Numbered from the stretch's first letter, positions 1 through 8,315 are shown. The stretch: 36,155 bases of DNA from Bacteroidia bacterium Ga0077558 (GCA_001464625.1 LNFJ01000059.1:1-36155); one strand, 5' to 3'. Numbers and translations: made by a program. Notes: generated from the letters alone by a model not told the origin.

Positions 1-716
1 CCTGATTTGGCCAAAGTGTAGTATAGCTGTAATTCTTTTTTAAGACCACCGTACATTTCATTTACATCCTCATAATATTTTTCGTCTTTATGTTTTTTGT
101 TCAGTAATGAATCTGCCATTACCAATGGGTCAACCTTTTTTATAGGCACAAATTTTTCTTGCTCTTTTCTTTTTACATAGCCTTTTTCATAAGTACTGTT
201 GATAAAACGGATAAAATGTTCAGTAAAACCAAATTCTGTATCACGGATAAGACTGTCTTTTGTATTAGCCGTCATTTTTTCCATATTAAGGTATCGTTCG
301 GCCTGTTTGTAAAAAGTGGTATTTGCAATAGTGGAATCTTTCAGGTGGGTAACCGCATAGTCATATTGATTCCAGAAAAAACGACTTTGCTCGGTTAACC
401 CTTTTGAAGAAAACCAGGCATATTGATAATTACGGGCATTATAAAAACTTCGAATACGATTGGCAATTTTTTTATCGGCCAATTCTCTGTTGGTAATATA
501 GCGTTCCATAGCCATACTATCCAGGAACATATCATTGTATGCATTTTCGTTGGTAACACTATAGTCCCGGTCGGTAATTTTTTTGGCTTTAGATTTAGCG
601 TCAGCAGGAGCATCTACATCTTCAATCTCAGGCTCAGTAGAGGGTTCGTTTTTGTTGCTATTGCAGCTAAACAATAGCGTTATAAGTACAGCAGTGCAAA
701 GGAATTTCATTTTCAT
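1..716 (-). CDS. Probable L,D-transpeptidase (YcbB-like) lipoprotein, N-terminal part, cut by window edge
   Basis: The frame is open for 238 codons from ATG 716 to the left edge, so the C-terminal half is outside the window. Residues 1-18 form a lipoprotein signal (Lys-rich start, hydrophobic core, lipobox LFSC with Cys18). After a Glu/Asp/Lys-rich linker, residues about 75-105 hold a motif FYNARNYQYAWF followed by a GLT segment, which resembles the scaffold-domain motif of large YcbB-type L,D-transpeptidases (FY-x-ARG-x-PAW). If so, the enzyme forms 3-3 cross-links in peptidoglycan, on the periplasmic face, lipid-anchored. The YkuD catalytic domain with its Cys would lie beyond position 1, so the call rests only on the N-terminal motif. 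ATG 710 (residue 3) is an alternative start. Confidence 0.6.
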   Translation of the reverse strand, partial: MKMKFLCTAVLITLLFSCNSNKNEPSTEPEIEDVDAPADAKSKAKKITDRDYSVTNENAYNDMFLDSMAMERYITNRELADKKIANRIRSFYNARNYQYAWFSSKGLTEQSRFFWNQYDYAVTHLKDSTIANTTFYKQAERYLNMEKMTANTKDSLIRDTEFGFTEHFIRFINSTYEKGYVKRKEQEKFVPIKKVDPLVMADSLLNKKHKDEKYYEDVNEMYGGLKKELQLYYTLAKS

Positions 717-808
717 TGATAAGTAGTTTAGGCTTGTAAGGTCAGCAAAAGTACAATAAGTGCGGTTAGTGGGCAATTTATACACCAAGCGGCATTTTCA
801 AGTTAGTT

Positions 809-979
809 TCAAAACAGCTGGTGTCTCAAAATATTCAGTAATGGCGATAAAAAATCCAGAAGAGCATTTAAATTAGAAAAATATGTCAATTGTCTTCGTT
901 TCCAATAACTAGTGTTAGTGTTAATATATTCCATGAAGGGTACTTTATCGATTTCTTTTCCGTCTATATTTGCTTTCAT
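809..979 (-). CDS. Small ORF of 56 codons, unknown
   Basis: An uninterrupted reading frame runs from ATG 979 to TGA 809-811, in the gap between two divergent genes. Its product begins MKANIDGKEIDKVPF and has a mixed, protein-like composition with a charged N-terminus and a hydrophobic C-terminus ending LLNILRHQLF. No signal peptide or known motif is visible. It could be a real small protein, a truncated gene remnant, or chance. The overlap of its start with the promoter region of the gene at 1006 is compatible with divergent transcription. Confidence 0.3.
   Translation of the reverse strand: MKANIDGKEIDKVPFMEYINTNTSYWKRRQLTYFSNLNALLDFLSPLLNILRHQLF
965..972 (+). promoter_or_regulatory. Putative -7 promoter box (TATATTTG)
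   Basis: TATATTTG matches the Bacteroidota -7 consensus TAnnTTTG. It lies 33 bases before the ATG at 1006, giving a short leader. No clear TTG-type -33 element is seen at the usual 18-21 base spacing, so the site is tentative. Confidence 0.4.
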
Positions 980-1005
980 TAATTTAAAAAAATATTCTAC
1001 CTGAT

Positions 1006-1722
1006 ATGTTATTAAAGAATTTGTTCACTGTTTTAATTGTACTGGCCGGTTTATTGAATTTAAATGCACAAAGCACGGCGAATGCAGACGACTCACTCCC
1101 CATAACTACCGGAAATTTTGAAGAAGAATACATAAGCAGCGGCGGCGGCTACAGCAGGGTTGTTCCTCCTGAATTTAAAAACATTGATGGTTCGCCTTTT
1201 ATAACCAATGAGTGGGTTAATGCTATCATAAAGCTTGATAATAACAAAGTGTATGAAAATGTAACGGTGAGAGTAAACGTGTATGATAATAAAATTCATT
1301 TTAGAGACGCCGAAGGAACCGAAAGAATGATGCTTTCTAAGGTAAAAGAAATAAAAATTAAGGATGATGCGTCTCCTCACAATAATGCTGTTTTCATTTC
1401 CGGGTTCACACCCAATAAGGATGTTTTCTTTAAGGTGTTGGTAGATGGGCCGAAAGTGAGGTTATTAGAAAAATTTACTGCCCGTAAAACCGATATCAAG
1501 GTTTTTAATGGTGAGCCTAAAATACAGTTTGATGTAGATAAGGAAGTTTACTTTTATTCTGTATCAGTTAAGAATATGTATAAAGGCACAAAGAAATGTG
1601 CTGAGATATTAGATGTGTTTGGAAATGATAAAAAAATAACTGACTATGCTTTTAAAAATGGTCTCCGTTGCCATAAAAGAGAAGAGGCGATAAAGCTGGT
1701 GGAGTATTACAATAGTTATTGA
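1006..1722 (+). CDS. Exported protein of unknown function
   Basis: The 238-residue product starts with a clear Sec signal peptide (MLLKNLFTVLIVLAGLLNLN, cleavage after NAQ about residue 22). The mature part is rich in beta-strand-like segments with alternating Val/Lys and contains WVNAIIKLDNN and VYFYSVSVKNMYKG segments; only one Cys pair (KKCAEI and LRCHKR) is seen near the C-terminus. I do not recognise a named family. Such proteins are frequent in Bacteroidota as secreted, single-gene units. It has its own promoter-like box upstream and a strong terminator 18 bases after the stop, so it is probably monocistronic. Confidence 0.75.
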   Translation: MLLKNLFTVLIVLAGLLNLNAQSTANADDSLPITTGNFEEEYISSGGGYSRVVPPEFKNIDGSPFITNEWVNAIIKLDNNKVYENVTVRVNVYDNKIHFRDAEGTERMMLSKVKEIKIKDDASPHNNAVFISGFTPNKDVFFKVLVDGPKVRLLEKFTARKTDIKVFNGEPKIQFDVDKEVYFYSVSVKNMYKGTKKCAEILDVFGNDKKITDYAFKNGLRCHKREEAIKLVEYYNSY

Positions 1723-1739
1723 TAGAGGAGTTCAATAAA

Positions 1740-1777
1740 AATAACCCCGCTACAGTTAAGAAGTGGGGTTATTTTTT
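1740..1777 (+). terminator. Rho-independent terminator
   Basis: AATAACCCC and GGGGTTATT pair perfectly as a 9-bp stem around a loop of about 16 bases, followed by TTTT. It sits just after the gene ending at 1722. Confidence 0.85.
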
Positions 1778-1819
1778 GTCCGGGATTTTACACTTTTATA
1801 CAGTACAACCCGTAATTTA

Positions 1820-2752
1820 TTATTTAGCTATTTCAACAAAGAGAATGTTACCAGGTTTTTTTGCCCCTTCATTTGAAATAAACATATTGCCATCCGGCTT
1901 GAAAGTAATGCCTTCCGGCTGGGCAAATTCATTGCTGTTTAATTGATATAATTTTGTAATAACTCCTTTTGCGTCCAGTACCAGCAACTTTGCTTTTCTC
2001 CCATCAGTTACATACATATCACCAGAAATAGGATGGATGCCAATTGCTGAAGGCATTATTCCATCATTTTTATTTTTCTTTGATTTTCCAGTTCCAAAAA
2101 CTGCATTTTGCAAATCAATTTTAAAAACAGGTTCTTTTGCCATGCTTCGGTTTGTTAAATCAAATGAATAGATGCCTTTGTAATCTTTGCTTGCCGGCTC
2201 TGCATCTTTTATAGCAACCAATAAGCGATTATTTTTTTTATCATAACAAAGCCCTTCAGTATTATGATTAACTGTTAGGTGAGTGCTATATTCTTTAACG
2301 GTGGGTTTAGCTGTTTTTATATTATCAACTTCATACAGATGCCCATCTGCCCGAAGCACCCACACTGTTTCATTTACAAGAGTTAGCCCCTCATAGTCTC
2401 CCGGGCCGGCAAAAGGTATTTCTTTCTCAATAGTTGCGGTAGCGGTATTATAAATAAAAACAGTGCCTTGCTCATCCTGCACACAGACAAAACGTTCTTC
2501 ATCGAGATAGGAAAGCCCGGATATTTCTGTGAGTATTTTGGGTAAGTCCCATTTTTTTGTAATTACAATACTGCCTGATGCTGTCTCTGTGATTTCAGTT
2601 TGTTTTTTTTCCTGCTTACCCGATTTTGTATTTTCCTTTTTGGAGGAAGAAGCTACGGCGTTTTTAATATCACTCCATAAAAAAATTGCTGTAGTGGCAA
2701 GTAGTAACAGCGCAACTGTTTTAATTGTTCTTTTCATTTTTTCTTTTTTCAT
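1820..2752 (-). CDS. SdiA-regulated-type beta-propeller protein (YjiK-like), exported
   Basis: 310 residues. An N-terminal signal anchor (about residues 8-28, VALLLLATTAIFLW) is followed by a Lys/Glu-rich linker and then a propeller-like domain. Typical SdiA-regulated/NHL-like segments occur: LPKILTEISGLSYLDEE at the start, GPGDYEGLTLV, VNHNTEGLCYD, PSAIGIHPISGDMYVTDG and QPEGITFKPDGNMFISNE near the end, each a blade strand with a Glu-Gly or Gly-Asp turn. Members of this family (PF06977) are periplasmic six-bladed propellers of unknown ligand. The start ATG 2752 has an AAGGAAG sequence just before it; ATG 2737 is possible. Single gene, no partner evident. Confidence 0.75.
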   Translation of the reverse strand: MKKEKMKRTIKTVALLLLATTAIFLWSDIKNAVASSSKKENTKSGKQEKKQTEITETASGSIVITKKWDLPKILTEISGLSYLDEERFVCVQDEQGTVFIYNTATATIEKEIPFAGPGDYEGLTLVNETVWVLRADGHLYEVDNIKTAKPTVKEYSTHLTVNHNTEGLCYDKKNNRLLVAIKDAEPASKDYKGIYSFDLTNRSMAKEPVFKIDLQNAVFGTGKSKKNKNDGIMPSAIGIHPISGDMYVTDGRKAKLLVLDAKGVITKLYQLNSNEFAQPEGITFKPDGNMFISNEGAKKPGNILFVEIAK

Positions 2753-3086
2753 ATCTTCCTTGCAAAATTTATATTGCCTTTATTAATAGGATTTAAAACT
2801 AAATATAGTAATACAAAATTGCACCATAAATCGGTAAATAAATGGAAATAAGGAATAGGTGAATTAAAATGTGATTAAAGAATGGAAAGAAAAAATGTTA
2901 AACTTAGAAATCCACACTATCAAAATAAATTTTGTTTCAGCTACCGTTCCATTTTTTCCCCATGATGGGTTTGCTATAATAGCAGTGCCTGCATTCTTGC
3001 TTAATTATATTATAGATTGAAACATCAATCTATGTAAGTGTGAGCTAAAATCTAAAACTTTTTATGGATTGTAAGCAAGTAAAATT
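2753..3086. other. Intergenic stretch without a recognised gene
   Basis: This AT-rich 334-base gap separates the propeller gene from the end of the CHAT-linked small gene, both on the minus strand. It should hold the propeller gene's promoter. The only structure I see is the 9-bp hairpin at 3012-3033, listed separately. Confidence 0.5.
3012..3033 (-). terminator. Possible terminator hairpin after the CHAT operon
   Basis: ATAGATTGA and TCAATCTAT form a perfect 9-bp stem with an AACA loop. It lies 54 bases downstream of the small gene ending at 3087. On the minus strand the tail is AT-rich (ATAATATAATTAA) rather than a pure T run, so termination strength is uncertain. Confidence 0.4.
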
Positions 3087-3374
3087 TCAATTTTTACTTA
3101 GTAATCTGAATGAACTTGTATTCATGGGTGTATCAAAAAAAGCTGTCAGTGCCTTCATCCAGATAGTATCTGCTTTGCCCATCGCAATGATCTCTTGCAG
3201 GTACAAACACTTTTTCTTGTATTCTATATTATCCAGCACATATTTTAATGCCAGCCTCTTCGCAACATCGGAGTAATAAATAGTCATACAGTTGATTTTG
3301 TTTACTGTAGTAGGCAAAAAATTGTGCCAAGATGTTATTAATGTGGATAAGATTGCTGTAAAAAGGTATTTCAT
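3087..3374 (-). CDS. Small exported protein, partner gene of the CHAT protease
   Basis: 95 residues beginning with a hydrophobic signal-like segment (MKYLFTAILSTLITSW). The mature part looks helical (SDVAKRLALKYVLDNIEYKKKCLYLQEIIAMGKADTIWMKAL) with two Cys and no recognised motif. The ATG at 3374 lies only 8 bases after the stop of the CHAT-protease gene, so the two are almost certainly co-transcribed and probably translationally coupled. The tight coupling and shared export signal suggest it is a partner, inhibitor or substrate of the protease; this is inference. No homologous family is known to me. Confidence 0.6.
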   Translation of the reverse strand: MKYLFTAILSTLITSWHNFLPTTVNKINCMTIYYSDVAKRLALKYVLDNIEYKKKCLYLQEIIAMGKADTIWMKALTAFFDTPMNTSSFRLLSKN

Positions 3375-3382
3375 TTTTGTAA

Positions 3383-4783
3383 TTAATAGTTAACTCCAAA
3401 TACAGAGAAGCTGGCCCATTTAGAGGGATGTTTAAATTTTTTCCTTGCATCTAATTCAGCAAGTCGTAAAGGTTCAGAAGGGCAGTAGGCATTACTATTT
3501 TTTAGATGAAATATAAAACGATTCATTAGATAAGCTGTTGCTACATCATCAACATTCCACAAGCTCATAACAACCTGGTTAGCTCCTGCTACTAAAAAAG
3601 ACCTGGCGAGACCGGCTGTTATACCAGCTTCCATCGATTGCCCCAATCCTGTTTGGCAGGCTGAAAGGATAACCAATTGGGGAAAGTTGTATAAATCAGT
3701 ATAATTAGTGTCCCGAAGAGCCATTATGTTTCGGGAAGTAAGAAAAGGATCTTTTTCACCTGCTAATACAAGAAAATTATTATCCAATGGATTTACATCA
3801 CTTGACATGCCATGGGTAGCAAAATAAACAACATCTGCATACCTGATTTTATTAAGTACATTGTTTTTTGTAGCATTTTTTCCTTCCAGTAATGTGTATT
3901 CTTTAGCGAAAGGAATATTGCCTTCTATTTCTTTTTTTGCACCAGGTAAATTGGGGAAGAAATAGGGGCCGGTGGTAGGGTAGCTAGGGTTGGATACAAA
4001 CAAAGGATTGTCTAAGGTAAAAGATAGTTTATCGCTGGCTATTAAATCTACCCCTGTACTTTCTTGAATTTTCCTGATCATTCGTTTACGGATAGCTATA
4101 AGATCTAATAAACTTGGTGCAATACTAAAACTGCATTTATCAATTAGAAAACTACTGTCTTTATAGGGTTGTAATAGTTGAAAAGGAAATGCCCCAATTG
4201 AAAAAGCCGGAATTACAATTAAATGTTCATATCGTTCATCAAAGGCTTCAGGAAGCAATAGGGAAGTAGCATTTTGTATCGCTTTTTCAAAACTCAATCC
4301 GGGCGGTATTTTTTTTGTTACAGGCTTTAAACCCCTTTTTCGGGGAGCCCTGTTTACAGATTGGTTATAAACATTCAGCGAATTGTAAACATCCAGATTT
4401 ACTTTCTCCAGCGCCGATTTTTTGATAGGTATTTTTTTTTCTTCAAGTATTTTGCCTGGAGTTATAAAGTAGCGAAAAAGTGTGTCGTTATTAAAAAGAT
4501 AGAATAGCACCGCTAATTTTGGAGCAGCTATATAGGAATAAAGAGATAGGAGCTCATTGGCAAACTCAGTTAATGTTGCAGTGCCTTTTTTTCCGCCGGA
4601 TAGGTACTTTTCAATTTCACTGTCAGACATGGCCCTTCCCTTATAAACTGCTTTTAATTGGGCCTCATAAATTTTTAAGACATCTTGCTCCACTGAGTTC
4701 GGCTTGCCAGGCTGTGCCTGAGTAGCCACTGCAATACAATAAAAGAATGCCAAAAGAAGCCATTGCTTTTTAAGAAGAAACAT
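3383..4783 (-). CDS. Exported CHAT-domain (caspase-like) peptidase
   Basis: 466 residues. Signal peptide at 1-24 (LLLAFFYCIAVATQAQ). Residues about 25-155 form a helical domain without recognisable TPR motifs. The CHAT domain covers about 165-466: LIVIPAFSIGAFPFQLL (N-lobe, 188-204), YFATHGMSSD with catalytic His324, LVILSACQTGLGQ with catalytic Cys376, then AGLARSFLVAGANQVVMSLW and the terminal HPSKWASFSVFG, all in the canonical order. CHAT proteins are clan CD cysteine peptidases related to separase and caspases. Most bacterial CHAT proteins carry TPRs and are cytoplasmic; here the signal peptide points to the periplasm. It leads a two-gene operon with the gene at 3087-3374. Confidence 0.85.
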   Translation of the reverse strand: MFLLKKQWLLLAFFYCIAVATQAQPGKPNSVEQDVLKIYEAQLKAVYKGRAMSDSEIEKYLSGGKKGTATLTEFANELLSLYSYIAAPKLAVLFYLFNNDTLFRYFITPGKILEEKKIPIKKSALEKVNLDVYNSLNVYNQSVNRAPRKRGLKPVTKKIPPGLSFEKAIQNATSLLLPEAFDERYEHLIVIPAFSIGAFPFQLLQPYKDSSFLIDKCSFSIAPSLLDLIAIRKRMIRKIQESTGVDLIASDKLSFTLDNPLFVSNPSYPTTGPYFFPNLPGAKKEIEGNIPFAKEYTLLEGKNATKNNVLNKIRYADVVYFATHGMSSDVNPLDNNFLVLAGEKDPFLTSRNIMALRDTNYTDLYNFPQLVILSACQTGLGQSMEAGITAGLARSFLVAGANQVVMSLWNVDDVATAYLMNRFIFHLKNSNAYCPSEPLRLAELDARKKFKHPSKWASFSVFGVNY

Positions 4784-4962
4784 ATTGAGCCGGTTAGTGC
4801 TACTAATATAAAAATTATATTACGATAATTTTTTTAAAGTTCCGGTTCGTAAAACGAATTAATATTTATTCGTTGTTGAGTGTGATATACTGTATGTATA
4901 TAAAGTCTGCTCAAATTTAAATGCAGTATACAATTTTAGAGAAGATATGAGGATACATGAAA

Positions 4963-5916
4963 TCAATCCCGAAATTCCTGGCTGATCATTAATCCATAAT
5001 AACCGCCATCTAAAATACCAATGCCTAGACGACCAAATTCTGGCCGCAGAATATTGGCTTTATGACCCGGCGAATTCATCAGGTTGGTATGTGCAATCTC
5101 CACTGTTTGGGCTAAGGCTAAATTTTCGCCGGCATTGTAGAATTTTACATTCGCTTCTCTCATCCGTTGAAAAGGATCTTTTCCGTCGGGTGCATAATGG
5201 GAGAAATATCCTTTTGCAAACATATCTTTTGAATGTGCTCTCGCCACTAATGTCATTTCAGGGTCTGCTTTTAAAGGGTTTAACCCTCTTGAGGTTCTTT
5301 CTTTATTTACCAGTTCCAGCATCATTGCTTCCAGTGACGGACGTTCTATCGCCTTATCATACTTGAAGGAAAGAGAAATTTTTTCCTCGGATTGAGGATT
5401 AACAGTAAGGCTATTCATCGTTTGCCGGATTGCATCACCAAAAACCGGGGCCAGTTTTCGGTTAGCCCATTCAGATTGCATAGCCAGCTTACCGGCAAAC
5501 CGGCTATCCCTTGTTTTTGAAGTAACACTATCTTTTAACGGTAGTGATAATAGTAATGCAGAAATAATAACTGTATACAACCAGCCGTTTATTGCACCGG
5601 GAATAATTCCCAAAAATTTATTGATTCCATTGTTATTAGCTTCTTCGGGGATTGAACGAATAAGAAGTTTTGCAACGAACCCAATTAATATTCTGGCAAT
5701 TAGTGCGGTTAATAAAAAAGCTACTGGTAAAAGCCATGTACCCAGCGAAAATAATTTTTCAAGTCCCCTGGCTGTGTACGGGTAAAAAACATAGCCAGCG
5801 ATAATACTTCCTGCAAAGCAGAGCAGATCCAGCGAACCACGAATAAATCCACGGCTCCATCCTGCAAGGATTGACAGTATAAATACAAAGGCAAGAATAA
5901 AATCGATCAGGTTCAT
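4963..5916 (-). CDS. CvpA-like membrane domain fused to CAP/SCP domain
   Basis: 317 residues. Residues 1-130 are a four-helix CvpA/colicin V production-type membrane module: MNLIDFILAFVFILSILAGW, the RGFIRG turn, and GIIPGAINGWLYTVII. Residues about 190-317 form a CAP (SCP/PR-1) domain: MLELVNKERTSRGLNPL, ARAHSKDM (His), GYFSHYAPDG, NAGENLA (Glu) and SPGHKANIL (His), ending with GRLGIGI and YYGLMISQEF. The CAP cavity residues are intact. The fusion puts the CAP domain on the periplasmic side of an inner-membrane anchor. The substrate is unknown. Single gene; the CHAT operon starts 180 bases downstream. Confidence 0.85.
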   Translation of the reverse strand: MNLIDFILAFVFILSILAGWSRGFIRGSLDLLCFAGSIIAGYVFYPYTARGLEKLFSLGTWLLPVAFLLTALIARILIGFVAKLLIRSIPEEANNNGINKFLGIIPGAINGWLYTVIISALLLSLPLKDSVTSKTRDSRFAGKLAMQSEWANRKLAPVFGDAIRQTMNSLTVNPQSEEKISLSFKYDKAIERPSLEAMMLELVNKERTSRGLNPLKADPEMTLVARAHSKDMFAKGYFSHYAPDGKDPFQRMREANVKFYNAGENLALAQTVEIAHTNLMNSPGHKANILRPEFGRLGIGILDGGYYGLMISQEFRD

Positions 5917-6042
5917 TAAGTAGTAATTTATGATGCTTTGTTTGTTTTACAAATAGTATGCCTTGCAAGTAAAAGGCTGGTTGGGCTGTAAAAAGCGGCA
6001 TGATTTATAGGTGTATTAGTATAAACTTTAAAGCAGTTTAGT

Positions 6043-6336
6043 ATGGTAAATAAAGGATTATTAGTTCGCCTGGAAGCAAAGCCCGGGAAGGAAAAAGAAT
6101 TAGAGAAATTCCTTCATAGTGCCTTGCCACTTGTTCTTGAAGAATCCGGTACTGAAAACTGGTATGCAATACGTATGACAGAATCTACCTTTGCCATTTT
6201 CGACACTTTTGCAAATGATGTGGATAGAGATGTCCATCTGGGTGGGGCGATAGCAACAGCGTTGATGGAAAAAGCATCGGAGTTACTGGTTGCCAATCCT
6301 GTAATTGAAAAGGTGGATGTGTTGGCGGTGAAATAG
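6043..6336 (+). CDS. Antibiotic biosynthesis monooxygenase (ABM) domain protein
   Basis: 97 residues, a single small ferredoxin-like ABM domain. It opens VNKGLLVRLEAKPGKEKELEKFL, then has ENWYAIRMTESTFAIFDTF and GGAIATALMEKASELL. This order (LxAKPGKexe, wy.ir..., fai.d.F) is the pattern of YgiN/putative quinol monooxygenases, small cytoplasmic dimers that act on aromatic or quinone-like compounds without a cofactor. The actual substrate cannot be told. It stands alone between two minus-strand genes. Confidence 0.75.
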   Translation: MVNKGLLVRLEAKPGKEKELEKFLHSALPLVLEESGTENWYAIRMTESTFAIFDTFANDVDRDVHLGGAIATALMEKASELLVANPVIEKVDVLAVK

Positions 6337-6412
6337 TTTAACTTTAAAGCATTGGTTGCGAATAGAAGGATTATTTACTGTATATGTAAAGCCTTTTATT
6401 GCTTATAAATTT

Positions 6413-7174
6413 TTAATAATAGGTAATTGATTGACTATCGATACTACTACCTGTTGCTCCAGAGTTAGAGATTATTATTTTAGTAACCCTTCCTGAATTG
6501 TCATATTCATATTGATAATCGCTACGGAGTATTGCGCCGCTAATAAAAGTCTCTATAGATTTTTTTAGCATATTGCGGCTTTTCTTACCGAAAAATAATT
6601 GACCAGTATTTGAAAAAGGATTTGTTTGTAGTTCAGGATAATATTCAAATACAGCAGTTGATGACCAGTTACCGCTAGACAAATCCGTGACCCGAACACT
6701 ATCTGCATTGCCATTGGTGTAAAAATATGTTAGGAGGGTATTAGGCCCCCCATTTGGATAAATCTTTTTTGTAGCTAAGGTTTTATCACTGTTATAGGAA
6801 TATTCATATTCAATAGAAGAAGCGGGTATCTCATATTCACGTACCGCAAGTCCATCCGCATTTAAAGAATATCGTAGATCAAAAAAATAAACACCATTTG
6901 TGTAAGATTTTCCAGTAACAAGTGCTGGTGAATAAGTGTACTCTATAACTTGTCCTGTACTGTTAGTTCTTGTGAGCTGTCGATTTGCATTATCATAGGT
7001 ATATGTATGAGTACGGGGAATAGTGCCGGGATTAGAAATTGAAGTAGTTGTTATTGACTTAATCAGAACCGGGCTTTCAGGAATAACGGTGTCGTCATCA
7101 GCAGATGGTTTTGAGCAAGAAAAAAATGAAATCAGTATCAGAAATGTGGTAAAACCCTTTGGGTAAGAATTCAT
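6413..7174 (-). CDS. Lipoprotein with RHS/YD-like repeats
   Basis: From ATG 7174 the product has 253 residues with a lipoprotein signal ending at FFSC. An in-frame ATG at 7195 exists but would add a Phe-rich extension (YFNFFF) before the signal, so 7174 is preferred. The body has repeated Tyr-rich strands of the form YxYdxxgR: TYTYDNANRQLTRT, YSYNSDKTLATKK, YQYEYDNSGRVTKI. This is the single-strand repeat type seen in RHS/YD proteins and in many Bacteroidota lipoproteins of unknown role. There is no toxin domain. It is probably an outer-membrane-associated lipoprotein, transcribed divergently from smc. Confidence 0.65.
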   Translation of the reverse strand: MNSYPKGFTTFLILISFFSCSKPSADDDTVIPESPVLIKSITTTSISNPGTIPRTHTYTYDNANRQLTRTNSTGQVIEYTYSPALVTGKSYTNGVYFFDLRYSLNADGLAVREYEIPASSIEYEYSYNSDKTLATKKIYPNGGPNTLLTYFYTNGNADSVRVTDLSSGNWSSTAVFEYYPELQTNPFSNTGQLFFGKKSRNMLKKSIETFISGAILRSDYQYEYDNSGRVTKIIISNSGATGSSIDSQSITYY

Positions 7175-7309
7175 AAAAAAAAAATTAAAATACATTTCTA
7201 AGTTATTTCTTTTGCTCGAATCCTCTTGGTTTCTTTTACAACAATTATTTTAAAAATCTTCTCCCCAAAATAGTCGTCACCTTGTGAATAACTGCCTGAG
7301 AGCCAAACC

Positions 7310-7338
7310 TTGTTTTGTGTTTGTTTAGCTTAAATTCG
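7310..7338 (+). promoter_or_regulatory. Putative smc promoter (TTG ... TAAATTCG)
   Basis: A TTG at 7310-7312 and TAAATTCG at 7331-7338 (one mismatch to TAnnTTTG) are separated by 18 bases, the usual -33/-7 spacing in Bacteroidota. Transcription would begin near 7345, which argues that the apparent TTG start at 7315 is false and that smc begins at GTG 7373. Confidence 0.5.
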
Positions 7339-8283
7339 CCGCCTGACTTAAACGCATTTAAACAAGAAAACCGTGAGATCAAAACCGTGGTAAGTTTTGA
7401 CGACAATATTACCGGCATCGTAGGCCCGAATGGTTGCGGCAAATCCAATATTGTGGATAGTATTCGCTGGGTAATCGGCGAGCAAAAGATCAGTCAGCTA
7501 CGTAGCGAAAATCTGGACAGTCTGGTGTTCAATGGCTCTAAAACCCGCAGTGCCAGCGGACTTGCCGAGGTAAGCCTCACTTTTGAGAATACTAAAAACC
7601 TGTTGCCTACAGAATTTAGCACCGTAACAGTTACCCGCAAATTTTATAAAAGCGGCGAAAGTGAATATCGCCTGAACGATGTACAATGCCGCCTGAAGGA
7701 TATTCAAAACCTGTTCATGGATACGGGTATCAGCACAGACTCCTATGCCATCATTGCACTGGACATGGTGGATGATCTGATCAAAGACAAGGACAACAGC
7801 CGCCGCAAAATGCTGGAGCAGGCAGCCGGAATTTCAATTTACAAAACCCGTAAAAAGGAAGCCAAGCAAAAACTGGAAGCTACGGAAAGTGACCTGGCTC
7901 GTATCGAAGACTTGCTTTTTGAGATTAACAATCAGTTGAAGGCACTGGAAAGCCAGGCCAAAAAAGCTGAGAAATACCACGAGATCAAAAAAGATTACCG
8001 AGAGATAAGTATTGAATTAGCAAAAGCTTCTTTGGAAGGGTTCAATCTTACTTACAAAGAATTGAACGAACAGCAAGAAGCAGAAACGGATAAGAAATTT
8101 AAAATAGAAGCGGAGATAGGAACTGAGGAAGCAGACCTGGAAAAACAAAAATTAGAATTTGTAGAAAAGGAAAAGCAATTGCAGAGTATGCAACATGCCT
8201 ATAATGAAATGGTGCAAACGGTACGTACCAAAGAGAATGAAAAGAATTTGTCGGCGCAGCGGTTAGAGCACCAGGCAACCTGA
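7315..8283 (+). CDS. smc: SMC chromosome-segregation ATPase, N-terminal part (gene broken at both ends of this piece)
   Basis: This frame encodes the N-terminal ATPase half and the start of the first coiled coil. It shows Walker A GPNGCGKSN, VDSIRWVIGEQ, the Q-loop region TDSYAIIALDMVD and the NSRRKMLEQAAGISIYKTR helix typical of Chitinophagaceae SMC. The frame formally opens at TTG 7315, but its first 23 residues are not SMC-like. GTG 7373 followed by AGA-T fits the canonical MRL start in another frame; about 40 bases encoding the expected LEIKGFKSFAD stretch seem missing between 7379 and 7380. At the other end the frame leaves SMC after RLEH (8269-8271) and stops at 8283. SMC forms the condensin ring that organises and segregates the chromosome; this piece alone lacks the hinge, signature and Walker B. 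Confidence 0.85.
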   Translation: MCLFSLNSPPDLNAFKQENREIKTVVSFDDNITGIVGPNGCGKSNIVDSIRWVIGEQKISQLRSENLDSLVFNGSKTRSASGLAEVSLTFENTKNLLPTEFSTVTVTRKFYKSGESEYRLNDVQCRLKDIQNLFMDTGISTDSYAIIALDMVDDLIKDKDNSRRKMLEQAAGISIYKTRKKEAKQKLEATESDLARIEDLLFEINNQLKALESQAKKAEKYHEIKKDYREISIELAKASLEGFNLTYKELNEQQEAETDKKFKIEAEIGTEEADLEKQKLEFVEKEKQLQSMQHAYNEMVQTVRTKENEKNLSAQRLEHQAT

Positions 8284-8315
8284 AAGGTATTGATGAAAGT
8301 ATTGGCTTTACCAAT

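Noticed and set aside
4846-4858. TTCGT-AAA-ACGAA inverted repeat upstream of the CHAT operon
   Set aside because: Only 5 bp, not repeated elsewhere and not at a fixed position to a promoter; could be chance.
7315-7380. TTG 7315 as the true start of smc
   Set aside because: The first 23 residues lack SMC homology, the codon lies in a promoter-like element, and GTG 7373 fits the family start.
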